From NCBI RefSeq assembly GCF_000002425.4, contig NC_037270.1, forward strand, positions 10,030,494 to 10,094,493: 64,000 nt of DNA. The letters run 5' to 3'. The notes beneath the pieces were generated by a model. The model was not told where the DNA came from, did no database searches, and saw only the letters and a list, made by a program, of their open reading frames with translations. Source of the stretch: Physcomitrium patens (taxonomy: Eukaryota > Streptophyta > Bryopsida > Funariales > Funariaceae). Made by a program: the position numbers and the translations under genes. Below are positions 23,296 through 32,704 of this stretch, piece by piece (position 1 is the first letter of the stretch; each line of letters starts with the position of its first letter).

Positions 23296-24090
23296 TACTT
23301 GGAATCCTTCTAAAAATCTTGCAAATGAATCAAAGAATTTTGATGCATTTCATTAACCTATTTTTATTAAAACCAAGAAGTATAATGAAAAAAATCTTTG
23401 CTATAAGAAAAATATATTTAATAATAATTACATTCTATCTTCTATTATTGTTTGTGGTTTCTTTATTAATGTCAAAATAAAAAGATAGAAAATCAACAAT
23501 CAAAAAATTCAACTAAAGAGCTATTATTTCCTAAATTATCAATCTAGCTATTGAAATTGCCACAACTTTTAAGTCAACATACTAGAAATGAAGACCTTCA
23601 AGAAGAACATATTTTTCTTTGAATCGACGGCAAGATACAACACGTTTGGTATTACAAGCTAAAAAAAAAATCTTGATGTTTGGAGATATTATTAGAAATA
23701 GAAACTACTTCTAATAGTGTTCAAAATATTTTTTTTGAAGGAAATTATGAAGGCATTGATAATGAAAAAATAATAGGATGGTTTTTGTGCCTAGGTATGA
23801 AGTACTATTAATGATTAAGAAGATCTATTAATAATCTTTAAAAGGAAATAAGATCATAATATGTAGTAAATATAATTTGCTATATTTTGGACTTTCTTAA
23901 TATATTATGACTATTCCTTCTAGAAATCATCCTTAAAAATGAAGGAAATAATGTCAAAGATACATTGACACTAATAATTACTTAAATAAGAAAAATAAGG
24001 TAGAAATAAATAAAAGTAGGAAAATTTAATAATATCTTGTAGAAAAGCTTCTTAGAAGCTTTATAGATACATATTTGACTTTATAAATGT
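23296..24090 (+). mobile_element. B4 (right part): chromodomain end, accessory ORF relic and truncated LTR
   Basis: It continues the plus-strand family-B copy interrupted by B2. The end of the chromodomain (GGAATCCTTCTAAAAATCTTGC) is followed by an accessory ORF relic (about 23463-23935, with TGGAGATATTATTAGAAATAG and GAAGGAAATTATGAAGGC blocks). An LTR beginning TGTCAAAGATA at 23952 keeps GAAAAGCTTCTTAGAAGC before homology stops near 24090. The relic is older and more AT-rich than B2. Confidence 0.7.
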
Positions 24091-25276
24091 TTATAATCAC
24101 CACAAGCTTTTTCTTCTTCAAATTTTATTTTCTTAATTTTTAAAAATAGAACTAATATCTATGTTGTTTATTTTTTGATTCCATTTTAAGAAGAATTAAT
24201 TCACCTTTTTTTTTATTTTTTCTTTCTAATGTAGTCAAATTGACAATTTTTTATTTCCATTACATTGCCAAAAGATCCAAATTGATTTTTTTTACTTTTA
24301 CTTATTTCTTGTTTTCATTAGAATTTCAAAAGGTCTAACTTAGCTTTTGTCTTATTTTAATTATTACTTTTTTTAATTGAATTTCTAAAAGGTCCAATTG
24401 GATTTTTATACTTTTGGTCTTTTTTAACTTGCTATATAAAGTTCTAAGCTATAATTCCTACTTATAGAATATAAAAATTTATCTCCTTGAGTTAAACAAG
24501 GATGACTTTGAATTAAAACCTAGACTTAAGTAATATGGTCTGTTTCACTAAGCATTCATGGTTCAATTTCTAGTAAGTTGGTTGTCTATCAATGATTAGA
24601 GGAATTATAATTTATTCTAATGAATCAACTTTTAGTAATCTAAATATTAAAATATTGGCTTTTGAATCCAAAGTCCTTGTATTTGTTTTTATTAAGTTAA
24701 AAAGCCATCAATCATAAATTGGTTGATCCATAGAAAAGACTTTTTTTGATCTTGAGCTTAGATTTGATGGCTTTGTTACAAATTATATGCAAGATTAAGA
24801 TTACAATTGGTATTGTTAGGAAGACTTCTTTTATGGTAGTTGGATTGACTTTGTACATTGTGGTTTTGCAAAAAATCAAAAAGTAGCTTGATCATATGAA
24901 ATGGACCTTAGTCTTCTTTGATTGACAAAAGACCTTTAAATACACATCTTTGATGGCTCTACTTACTCTTGTTGTATAAGTTGGAAAAAAAAAATTGTTA
25001 CCTCTACCAATATTATTTTGTAAGTTCATATATTCAAATGCTTGTAATGGTTTTTAAATCTTACTTATTTAATAGCTTGCATTAAATTAAATAGAAGCAT
25101 TGAAATTAGAAGTTAATTATTTTTTTTATTTTTATTTTTTTTCTTTTAAAAAAAATCATTAAAAAAAAAGTAATATATAATAATATATATTATTAAAGTA
25201 CTTTAAAAGATTTTTTTTATATTAAAAACTTAAAATTAATTAAATATTGGTCAATAAAATAATAAAAAATTCTATC

Positions 25277-25323
<47 letters not shown>

Positions 25324-25689
25324 TATTTATTTTAAGCTACTTTTTTAAAGTATTTTTTCTAACAAAGAATCAATCTCAATTTGAATCTAAGTATATTTGT
25401 AAAGGCTTATTTTTATATTTAATATGCTTGATTTAATATCTTGACTAAATTATTCTCATAAATGTGGTCTTCAATAATTATATCAAACCAACTATACTTG
25501 TTTTAAAATCACTTATTGCATATTAATTTTCTATGTTGATATTTTTTAAAAATTTAAGCAAAGTTTAGACAATAAATTTGACATTAAGAATTTTTTTTGA
25601 TGATGTTTGCAATGTTGGCCACTTAAAATTATAAAAATTATCAAAGTTCATTTATAGATTTTATTTATAATTGAAAAATTTTATATTAT
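24091..25689. other. AT-rich spacer without recognisable genes
   Basis: Long T/A tracts, a TA microsatellite at 25285-25318 and no protein similarity I can support. Confidence 0.55.
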
Positions 25690-25976
25690 TGAAGAAAAGA
25701 AGTCCAAAAGCTACAAACACTTAGCATTAGCAAGGTTTGCACACAAACAAAAGTATGGAGTAAGATTACTCTTACTTCCAACACCTTTTACTTATAAGTG
25801 GTGGTTTGGTAACCAACAAGGCAACTTCCATTTTTTTGATATTACATCCATTTCTACTTCATCCAACTAAATCATAGGTGCTACTATAGTAACTCCTTTT
25901 TAATTCTTTGCTATCTTTTGACTATTAGCAACATACTATGCTTAATCTCTAAGCAAGTATTTGCTGATCTTCAACA
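25690..25976 (-). repeat. C1 3' LTR
   Basis: 287 bp, about 90 percent identical by eye to the copy at 36049-36334. Confidence 0.9.
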
Positions 25977-25984
25977 CTCTCACT

Positions 25985-26606
25985 TCGCTAATTTTCAAAA
26001 GGCTTTGAATCCTAATCTATGTATCAACTCGTGATATCTATCCTTCACTAATACCTTTGTAAGCACATCAACAAGCATGTCATTTGTAGCACAATACTTC
26101 ATACCTATTATTCCAACTTCAATCTTTTCTCATATCAAATGATGTTGAATATCAATGTGCTTGGCCCTTGAATGGTGTTTTGGATTCTTGACAAATGTAA
26201 GACATCCTTGATTGTCAAACATAATTAGAGTTGCTTCTAATTACACTAGTCCAATGACTTTAAAGAGTTGCTTTATTGAGCACGCCTCTATTGTACAATG
26301 ACTTGGTGCCATATACTCTGCCTCTATTGTTGATCTTGCAATGGTAGGTTGTCTCTTGCAATTGCATGAAATAACTCCCACTCCAATGAAGAAGACAAAT
26401 CTTATTGTGGATCTTCTATCATTTGCATCTCTAGCCTAATCAGCATCACAATAACCTAACAAATCAATGTTCTTACCACCAAAGCACAATTTGAAGTCGT
26501 TAGTACCTTTTAAGTACCTCAATATCCTCTTTACCGTTGTCCAATGCAATGGTCCAACCTTAGACATGTGTTGGCTTACAATACTTATCGCATATGCAAG
26601 ATCCAC
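25985..26606 (-). pseudogene. C1 RNase H region
   Basis: The reverse complement encodes copia RNase H with decay: LAYAISIVSQHMSKVGPLHW, RILRYLKGT, a D-x-D-W-like segment with an in-frame stop (TAG for TGG), ARSTIEAEYMAPS and ADMLVDVLTK-like motifs. It starts at the A2 insertion point and ends just before the 3' LTR. Confidence 0.85.
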
Positions 26607-26611
26607 TCTTG
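26607..26611. repeat. Target-site duplication of A2, left copy (TCTTG)
   Basis: TCTTG immediately left of the A2 5' LTR is repeated at 32700-32704. Confidence 0.95.
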
Positions 26612-26635
26612 TGTTAGGGACATATTCCTTAGAAC

Positions 26636-26800
26636 TTTCTAGAGAGAAGTTTCTAGAACCTTCTAGAAAACAAGCCTCTGGAACCTTCTAGAAGAGAAGC
26701 CTCTGGAACCTTTTAGAGAGAAGTTTCTAGAAGCTTCTAGAAAAGAATCTCTAGAACCTTCTAGAAAGGAAGCCTCTGGAACCTTTTAGAAGCTTCTTAG
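26636..26800 (+). promoter_or_regulatory. Heat-shock-element array in the A2 LTR
   Basis: Heat-shock factor sites are alternating TTC and GAA triplets spaced by two bases. Here the spacing is exact over several runs. TTCTAGAACCTTCTAGAA lies at 26651-26668 (four perfect units). GAA-TTC-GAA-GAA lies at 26681-26698, preceded by a one-mismatch unit. TTCTAGAAGCTTCTAGAA lies at 26725-26742 (four perfect units), and cTC-GAA-TTC-GAA at 26749-26766. Three perfect units are considered enough for trimer binding. The same arrangement recurs in the 3' LTR (for example 32344-32361) and in A1. Confidence 0.75.
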
Positions 26801-26849
26801 TTAATAGAAGTAGCTCAAGAAGCTTCCTAAGTAGGAGTATATGTAGGGA

Positions 26850-26877
26850 TCGAGGCTGAAGAGTTCTTCAGTCTCGA
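26850..26877 (+). promoter_or_regulatory. TATA-proximal hairpin in the A2 5' LTR
   Basis: Arms TCGAGGCTGAA and TTCAGTCTCGA (11 pairs including one G-T) surround GAGTTC. The hairpin starts about 7 bp after the TATA box at 26838-26843, so it spans the expected transcription start. Identical copies lie in the A2 3' LTR (32544-32571) and A1 (1146-1173). Confidence 0.7.
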
Positions 26878-27031
26878 CAACACATCTCTTGGAGTTCTAG
26901 CTCACCTTTCTGGTGTTGTTCTTGTACTCATCTGTTTAATCTAGTTCTGCCACTTCTTCTTGAACTTCTTGTTAGATTTCAAGTCTGTATTTTGTGTCCG
27001 TGACAATTTGTCGAGACTACACTAACTTGAG

Positions 27032-27042
27032 ATATCAGAGCT
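27032..27042 (+). other. Primer-binding-like site of A2, offset from the LTR
   Basis: ATATCAGAGCT resembles the distal part of the initiator-methionine tRNA primer-binding site TGGTATCAGAGC, but lacks the TGG and begins 26 nt after the LTR end instead of next to it. B3 has the same 11-mer 22 nt from its LTR. Confidence 0.5.
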
Positions 27043-27059
27043 AGTTCTTTCTTAGTAGA

Positions 27060-27250
27060 GTGTGGATTACCCCTCTACTTGAAGGTATACTAGTATTTTT
27101 TAGAGGTTGCGGATTACCCTCCTCTAAACTGATACTTCTTCTGTTACAATATTGGAGTCTTATTCTTCTTGGAGAGAGTGGATTACCCCTCTTCTTGAAA
27201 TTCTTAAGGCATTTTATAGATTGTGGATTACCCTCCTATAAACCAATATT
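27060..27250 (+). repeat. Duplicated GGATTACCC leader module of A2
   Basis: GGATTACCC occurs at 27064, 27111, 27180 and 27225. The two halves have parallel organisation: GTGGATTACCCCTC-TTGAA, a spacer, then G-TTGCGGATTACCC or TTGTGGATTACCC, then TC-TAAAC-ATA. Family B has one such module with the same two motifs. It lies just before the gag ATG (27286). Confidence 0.7.
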
Positions 27251-27285
27251 GCCTCTTATAGGATCATTTTTGTCCTTCTTTTAGA

Positions 27286-28311
27286 ATGGCCGGAGGTCAA
27301 GACATTAGTATGACAGAAAGTTCGGAGTCTAAGTTAGATGCTATTATGAATACCCTCGCTACTTTATCACAAAGAACTGCAGAGATTGAAGGAGTGGTGG
27401 CAAGGCTTCATAATGATGGAGTATCTGGGATAGCACAATCTAAACTACACCAGCCTCAAATTTCGGCACTTGAAGAAACAACTTTACCTCAGGTTCGACA
27501 AGAACCACTAGTTCTACAACATAAGGAGCCTCGAGTTAGCCTTCCAGATAAGTTTGATGGAACACGTTCCAAATTTCGAGGATTTGTCAATCAAATCAGG
27601 TTGATAACAGTTTTACAGCCCGAACGATATCCAACGGAGGAGTCACGTGTTGGGCTTGTTGGAACCTTACTTACGGGACAAGCTCTATCATGGTTTGCTC
27701 CTTTGTTTGAGAAACGATCATCCATATTAAACAACTTCGAAACCTTTTTGGAAGCATTTGCGGAAGCATTTGGTGAACACGATAAGGTTCGATGGGCTAC
27801 AACAAAGATTCGATCGCTACGACAAGGGATGCGTTCTACATCAGTCTATGCTTCGGATTTCAGGCAATTAGTATGCGACATGAATTGGGATGAAGAAGCG
27901 TTGATGAGTCAATTCTATTGGGATTTAAGAGATGATGTGAAGGATTTGCTGTTAACTCTTCCTGATCCACGAACGCTCAATGAAGCCATTAGCCAAGTTG
28001 TGAAGTGCGATAATCGCCTATTCCAACGTCACCAAGACCAACGCTCAAGACAACATACAATTCGCCATGCTCCAACTATGTCGGCAAGCGGTGTGAATTC
28101 GCATTCAGAGGTGGAAGACATGCAAATTGATGCGGTACGTATCAAATCTCTTACTATAGATGAAAAAAAGCGACGTATGGAGGAAAATTTATGCTTATAT
28201 TGCCGTGGAGAAGGCCACAAAGTCGGAAACTGTCCCAAAAAGCAAAATCGAGGCATAGTCAAGACTAGGGGAGTATTTGTTCAGGAAAACGAGGATGCCC
28301 GGCCACAGTAG
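27286..28311 (+). CDS. gag: A2 Gag (intact, 341 residues)
   Basis: Structural Gag of a Ty3/gypsy element. It has an N-terminal helical segment (LDAIMNTLATLSQRTAEIEGVVARL), a central retrotransposon-gag domain (KFDGTRSKFRGFVNQI ... LLTGQALSWFAP ... FAEAFGEHDKVR ... LRQGMRSTSVYASDFRQL) and a C-terminal zinc knuckle CLYCRGEGHKVGNC (CCHC). It would form particles and package element RNA. It opens with ATG in a favourable position after the leader module. It is the only uninterrupted protein frame left in A2. The stop TAG (28309-28311) lies inside the -1 frame that continues as pol. Confidence 0.9.
   Translation: MAGGQDISMTESSESKLDAIMNTLATLSQRTAEIEGVVARLHNDGVSGIAQSKLHQPQISALEETTLPQVRQEPLVLQHKEPRVSLPDKFDGTRSKFRGFVNQIRLITVLQPERYPTEESRVGLVGTLLTGQALSWFAPLFEKRSSILNNFETFLEAFAEAFGEHDKVRWATTKIRSLRQGMRSTSVYASDFRQLVCDMNWDEEALMSQFYWDLRDDVKDLLLTLPDPRTLNEAISQVVKCDNRLFQRHQDQRSRQHTIRHAPTMSASGVNSHSEVEDMQIDAVRIKSLTIDEKKRRMEENLCLYCRGEGHKVGNCPKKQNRGIVKTRGVFVQENEDARPQ
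28269..28311 (+). promoter_or_regulatory. Gag-Pol -1 overlap with candidate slippery site
   Basis: The pol frame is open from 28269, 43 nt before the gag stop, in the -1 phase. The bases GGAAAAC followed by GAG lie in the overlap and are kept in B3 at the same place, read as GAA-AAC in the gag frame. The -1 frame peptides are also conserved (GKR-x-x-PAT-V/I-GTV). This suggests frameshifting, although the heptamer is not a canonical X-XXY-YYZ site. Confidence 0.5.
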
Positions 28312-28316
28312 GAACC

Positions 28317-31300
28317 GTGCAGCTGGACAATGAAATATCCCAACAACAATCAGGTTCCTTTCTTTTTGCCCAACCTGCACTTTGTTTTATAATTCCTCTG
28401 TTTATCGGCCCTCAAAAACTGAGAACCTTAGCACTACTAGACTCAGGAGCATCTGCTTGTTTTTTAGACGAAGAATTTGCAAAGCGTCATAAGATCCCTT
28501 TAGTACAAAAATCAAAACCTGTTCATGTTGAGGTCATAGATGGACGACCTTTATTGTCTGGTAGCATCACCCATGAATCAAAACCTATAGAAGTAACGTT
28601 TAAAGACCATAGTAGTCATATTATTTTTAATATTATTAGAACCCCATCAAATCCTATTATTCTTGGTCTTTCTTGGTTGAAAAAACATAATCCATTGATA
28701 GATTGGAGGTTGCGGAAGATGACTTTTCCCACAAAACCACTCAAGAAAAAACCTAGTAAAAAACCTCGAAAAAAGAAATCCTTATTCATTAGAGCAAGAG
28801 CGTTTATAAGATCATCTAAGAAAGGCACTCCATTTGTCATTTATGCGGCTCCAACTATCGAGGAGAAGATCTCAACAGCAAGTATACCGGAGCAATATAA
28901 GGATTTTGAAGACGTATTTCAAAAGAAGAACGCCGACATACTACCGGAACACCGACCATATGATTGTGCCATAGACTTGTAAGAAGGAGCACAACCACCT
29001 TTTGGCCCAATCTACAATCTATCGCAAACAGAGTTGGTAGAGTTGCGAAAGTACATCGACGAGAATCTAGCTAAGAACTTCATTCGTCATTCAAAATCAT
29101 CAGCTGGAGCACCCATCTTATTTGTGAAGAAGAAAGATAGATCATTACGGATGAGTGTAGACTATCGAGGCCTCAACAAGGTAACAAAGAAAAATCCTTA
29201 CCCATTACCCTTGATTTCTAGTCTCTTAGAACAACTTGGACGTGCGAAGATCTTTACAAAAATTGATCTAAGGGGAGCTTATAATCTCGTACGAATCAAG
29301 GAAGGAGATGAGTGGAAGACAGCATTCCGTACAAGGTATGGTCATTTCGAATATAATGTCATGCCTTTTGGTCTTACCAATGCTCCAGCGATTTTCCAAC
29401 ATATGATGAATGACATCTTTCAAGAACACCTCGACGATTTTGTTGTCATCTACTTGGACGATATTCTAATATTCTCTAAAAACAAGGAAGAATATGAGGA
29501 GCATGTTCGTTTGGTCTTAGAGAAACTACGCAAGCGAGAACTATATGCCAAATTAGAAAAGTGTTTATTTCACCAGACGGAGATGGAATTTTTGGGGTTC
29601 ATTGCGACTACAGAAGGTTTGAAGATGGGCCACAAGAAAGTAGAAGCAATCATGTCTTGGGAGGTTCCGAAGACGGTTAGAGACGTATAATGCTTTCTTG
29701 GTTTTGTTAACTTCTATCGGATCTTCATTAAGAATTATTCTCAAGTTGCTGCTCCTCTCACTTGATTAATATGCAAGGATAAGTTGGAATGGAGACCTTT
29801 GGCGGAGAAGGCGTTTCAAGATTTGAAGACAGCATTTACTACAGCTCCAATTTTGGTACATCCAGACTTTACAAAGGCCTTCTATTTAGAAACTGATGCT
29901 TCAGATTTTGCTTTGGGAGCTGTGCTTTCACAAATGAGTGAAGATAAGAAGCTCCATCTAGTTGCATTCTATTCTCGGAAGTTCTCTGCTGCTGAAATCA
30001 ATTATGAGATCCACGATAAGGAACTTCTTGCTATAGTGGATTCTTTCGAAGAATGGCGTCACTTTCTTGAAGGAGCTTCACATCCAGTAACCGTATATAC
30101 GGATCACAAGAATTTGGAGTATTTCATGACGGCTCGAGTTTTAAATCGGCGTCAAGCTCGGTGGAATATGTCGCTATCGAGATTCGATTTTGTTATCACT
30201 TATCGACCTGGAAGACAGCAAGGACTATCCGATGCTTTATCAAGGAGATCGTATCTTGCACCAAAGGCTGGAGAAGCAGCGTTTGATCAACAATGTACAA
30301 CGTTATTGAAGCCAGAGAGATTTCAACTTTGTGCTACTATTGTATCATTTGATGCTGACTTCCTAAACCAGGTACGTGCTATGACCATTAAAGATTCAAT
30401 AGCCATTGATATCAAGCAACGTACCAATGACGATAAGTTCAAGGTGGAGGGAGATCTTTTATACTTTGAAGAGCGATTGTACATTCCAAAAGGACTAGCA
30501 CGACTCCGAGTTCTTCAATCTCGCCATGATTTTCCAGCTGCGGGATATTTTGGATTCAACAAGACCTTGGAGCTTATTTCCCGAGATTTTTGGTGGCCCC
30601 AAATGTGGAAGGATGTGAAAGATTTTGTCCTCTCTTGTGACATCTGTTCAAGATCTAAGAATCCTCGGCATCGCCCTTATGGACTTCTACAGCCATTGCC
30701 AATTCCACGTCGACCATGGTCTTCAATTTCTATGGACTTCATCACGGACTTGCCATCATCAAACTCATTTGACAACATCTTTGTCATGGTAGATCGGCTT
30801 ACGAAGATGGCACACTTTGTTCCTTGTAAGAAGACATCGTCCAGTGAAGTCACAGCAAGACTCTTTCTCGATAATGTGTATCGATATCATGGACTACCAG
30901 ATGATATCATATCAGATCGAGGTACCCAGTTCGTGTCAAAGTTTTGGAGATCTCTCTTTGGAATATTGAAGGTGGATATCAAGCTTTCTTCAGCTTTTCA
31001 TCCTCAAACTGATGGCCAAACGGAACGGGTGAACCAAGTCTTGGAGCAGTACTTACGATACAGCATCAACTATCAACAAGACGATTGGACTGCATATCTA
31101 TCGCTAGCCGAGTTTGCATATAACAACACCCTCCATGCGTCGACTCAACAAACACCATTCTTTTCGAACTATGGATATCATCCGAAGCTTGATTTATTGA
31201 GTCCGTCAACAAATAACAATCCAGCAGCTGAAGGATTTGCGAAGCAACTATCTGAGCTTCAAACTATGTTGAAGCTTCAATTACAATCTCCTCAAGAATC

Positions 31301-31787
31301 CTATAAGACGTCTGCAGATAGATTTCGGAATCGAGCACCTACTTTCAAAGTTGGAAACAAAGCCTGCCTTCTTCGACGAAATATCAAGACCAAGCGACCA
31401 TGTGATAAGTTGGACTATCGCAGATTGGGACCATTTATCATCCAGAAGCAAATTAATCTAGTGGCATACCGGCTGGAGTTACCGGCTTCTATGAAGGTAC
31501 ATCCAGTCTTTCATGTTTCTCTGTTGGAACCTTATCGAGAGTCATCTTTTCCTGGAAGAGTGCAATATCCGCCACCTAGTATTGAAATTGAGAACCACGA
31601 AGAATACGAGGTTGAAAAGGTATTGGATTCACGACGAAGGTGGGAAAAGTTAGAATATCTTGTTCATTGGTGCGGCTATGACATTAATGAGCGAACGTGG
31701 GAGCCAGCTGAAAATCTTACGAATGCGCCACAAAAGGTACAGGAGTTTCATCAACGACATCCCGATAAACCTAAATCAATTCGATGA
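28317..31787 (+). pseudogene. pol: A2 Pol with three nonsense mutations (protease, RT, RNase H, integrase, chromodomain)
   Basis: One reading frame holds aspartic protease LLDSGASACFLDEEF, RT ([15 protein letters not shown] ... [20 protein letters not shown] ... [13 protein letters not shown]), RNase H (ETDASDFALGAVLSQ, RKFSAAEINYEIHDKELLAIV, YTDHKNLEYF), integrase zinc finger (H-x-H then SCDICSRSK), the catalytic D-D-E (SMDFITDLP, ISDRGTQF, TERVNQVLEQYLR) and a C-terminal chromodomain (YEVEKVLDSRRRWEKLEYLV then HWCGYDINERTWEP). The frame is interrupted by TAA at 28980, TAA at 29688 (Gln expected) and TGA at 29763 (Arg expected). From 29784 to the end (667 residues) it is open. The element is therefore non-autonomous. 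Confidence 0.92.
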
Positions 31788-31903
31788 TAGCTTCTTTCTG
31801 AAGCTTGTTCTCCCAACAATATAAGAAAAGAGGAGAGCACCAGCAAAATTCATAGTTGATGTAGTTATTTTCTCCAAGATAGATCATAGTTTGGTCTTTT
31901 GAT

Positions 31904-32257
31904 ATGGATAGCGAAGAGATAGATACTATGCCAGTCAGAGTAACGCAACCGAGTAGCTCACGAAGGCGACCCCGAGATGAAGAACTACGTGTACCACGAC
32001 GACGACGGAGGATACCGAGTAACCGATCACTGGTGATCGTATTTGAGATCGAGCCTGCTTACGATGGTCAACCAGAAGGCGTGTTTGCAGGATAATTTCA
32101 CAATGAGGACACGGAAGTTCATGCTTGGTCAGAAGTCGAAGGCGTGGGCCACTACCGTTGGCTTCAAGGGTCGATGAACCACTTGCCTCGTGAACAACAG
32201 TTGGAGTTCATAGCAGAAGTTATGCGACAGATCTTCATTTTCTTGCGTTGGTACTGA
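31904..32257 (+). pseudogene. A2 accessory ORF (117 residues, one nonsense codon)
   Basis: ATG 31904 to TGA 32255-32257, interrupted by TAA at 32093 where A1 has CAA. It lies 116 bp after the pol stop and ends about 30 bp before the polypurine tract. The N-terminus is rich in Arg and Ser (SSSRRRPRDEELRVPRRRRR) and strongly basic. The middle has LVIVFEIEPAYDGQPEGVFAG. The C-terminus has GVGHYRWLQGSMNHLPREQQ followed by an amphipathic LEFIAEVMRQIFIFL. It has no signal peptide, membrane helix, zinc knuckle or envelope-like feature. It aligns with the frame at the same place in family B (shared G-x-GHYRWL-x-G, N-x-L-x-REQ). The function is unknown; an RNA-binding or regulatory role would be a guess from the basic N-terminus. 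Confidence 0.75.
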
Positions 32258-32290
32258 TCAACAACATTGCTTCTCAGAGACCTCGAAGCT

Positions 32291-32304
32291 AAAGGAGGGG
32301 GTGA
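32291..32304 (+). other. Polypurine tract of A2
   Basis: AAAGGAGGGGG then TGA immediately before the 3' LTR. Confidence 0.85.
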
Positions 32305-32699
32305 TGTTAGGGACATATTCCTTAGAACTTTCTAGAGAGAAGTTTCTAGAACCTTCTAGAAAACAAGCCTCTGGAACCTTCTAGAAGAGAAGCCTCTGGA
32401 ACCTTTTAGAGAGAAGTTTCTAGAAGTCTCTAGAAAGGAAGTCTCTAGAACCTTTTAGAAAAGAAGCCTCTGGAACCTTCTAGAAGCTTCCTAGTTAATA
32501 GAAGTAGCTCGAGAAGCTTCGTAAGTAGGAGTATATGTAGGGATCGAGGCTGAAGAGTTCTTCAGTCTCGACAACACATCTCTTGGAGTTCTAGCTCACC
32601 TTTCTGGTGTTGTTCTTGTACTCATCTGTTTAATCTAGTTCTTCCACTTCTTCTTGAACTTCTTGTTAGATTTCAAGTCTGTATTTTGTGTCCGTGACA
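32305..32699 (+). repeat. A2 3' LTR
   Basis: 395 bp, about 11 differences from the 5' LTR. It keeps the first perfect four-unit heat-shock element (32344-32361), the TATA box and the hairpin (32544-32571). Confidence 0.95.
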
Positions 32700-32704
32700 T
32701 CTTG
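32700..32704. repeat. Target-site duplication of A2, right copy (TCTTG)
   Basis: Identical to 26607-26611. Removing A2 and one copy rejoins the copia RNase H frame at the motif read as AMVATR-x-DLAYA. Confidence 0.95.

Larger units (their letters stand above)
26612..27005 (+). repeat. A2 5' LTR
   Basis: The U3 part is dominated by TTCTAGAA palindromes and related units, followed by a TATA box (TATATG at 26838-26843), a hairpin (26850-26877) and a pyrimidine-rich R/U5 part ending TGTCCGTGACA. Confidence 0.95.
26612..32699 (+). mobile_element. A2: full-length family-A Ty3/gypsy chromovirus inserted in C1
   Basis: LTRs 26612-27005 (394 bp) and 32305-32699 (395 bp) differ at about 11 positions (roughly 97 percent identity), both TGTTAGGGACA ... 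TGTCCGTGACA. A perfect 5-bp target duplication TCTTG flanks them. Internal order is leader with primer-binding-like site, gag (27286-28311), pol in the -1 frame (28317-31787, with three stops), accessory ORF (31904-32257, one stop) and polypurine tract. The insertion cut C1 within its RNase H region. The element itself cannot make a full Pol but retains an intact gag and LTR control regions. Confidence 0.95.

Noticed and set aside
26636-26800. CRISPR-like or satellite array
   Set aside because: The repeated TTCTAGAA words have no unique spacers of constant length, lie within an LTR and recur in each LTR copy. Heat-shock-element phasing explains them better.
31904-32257. Envelope-like gene in A2
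   Set aside because: The position suits an env-like frame, but the product is short and basic with no signal peptide, cleavage site or membrane anchor.
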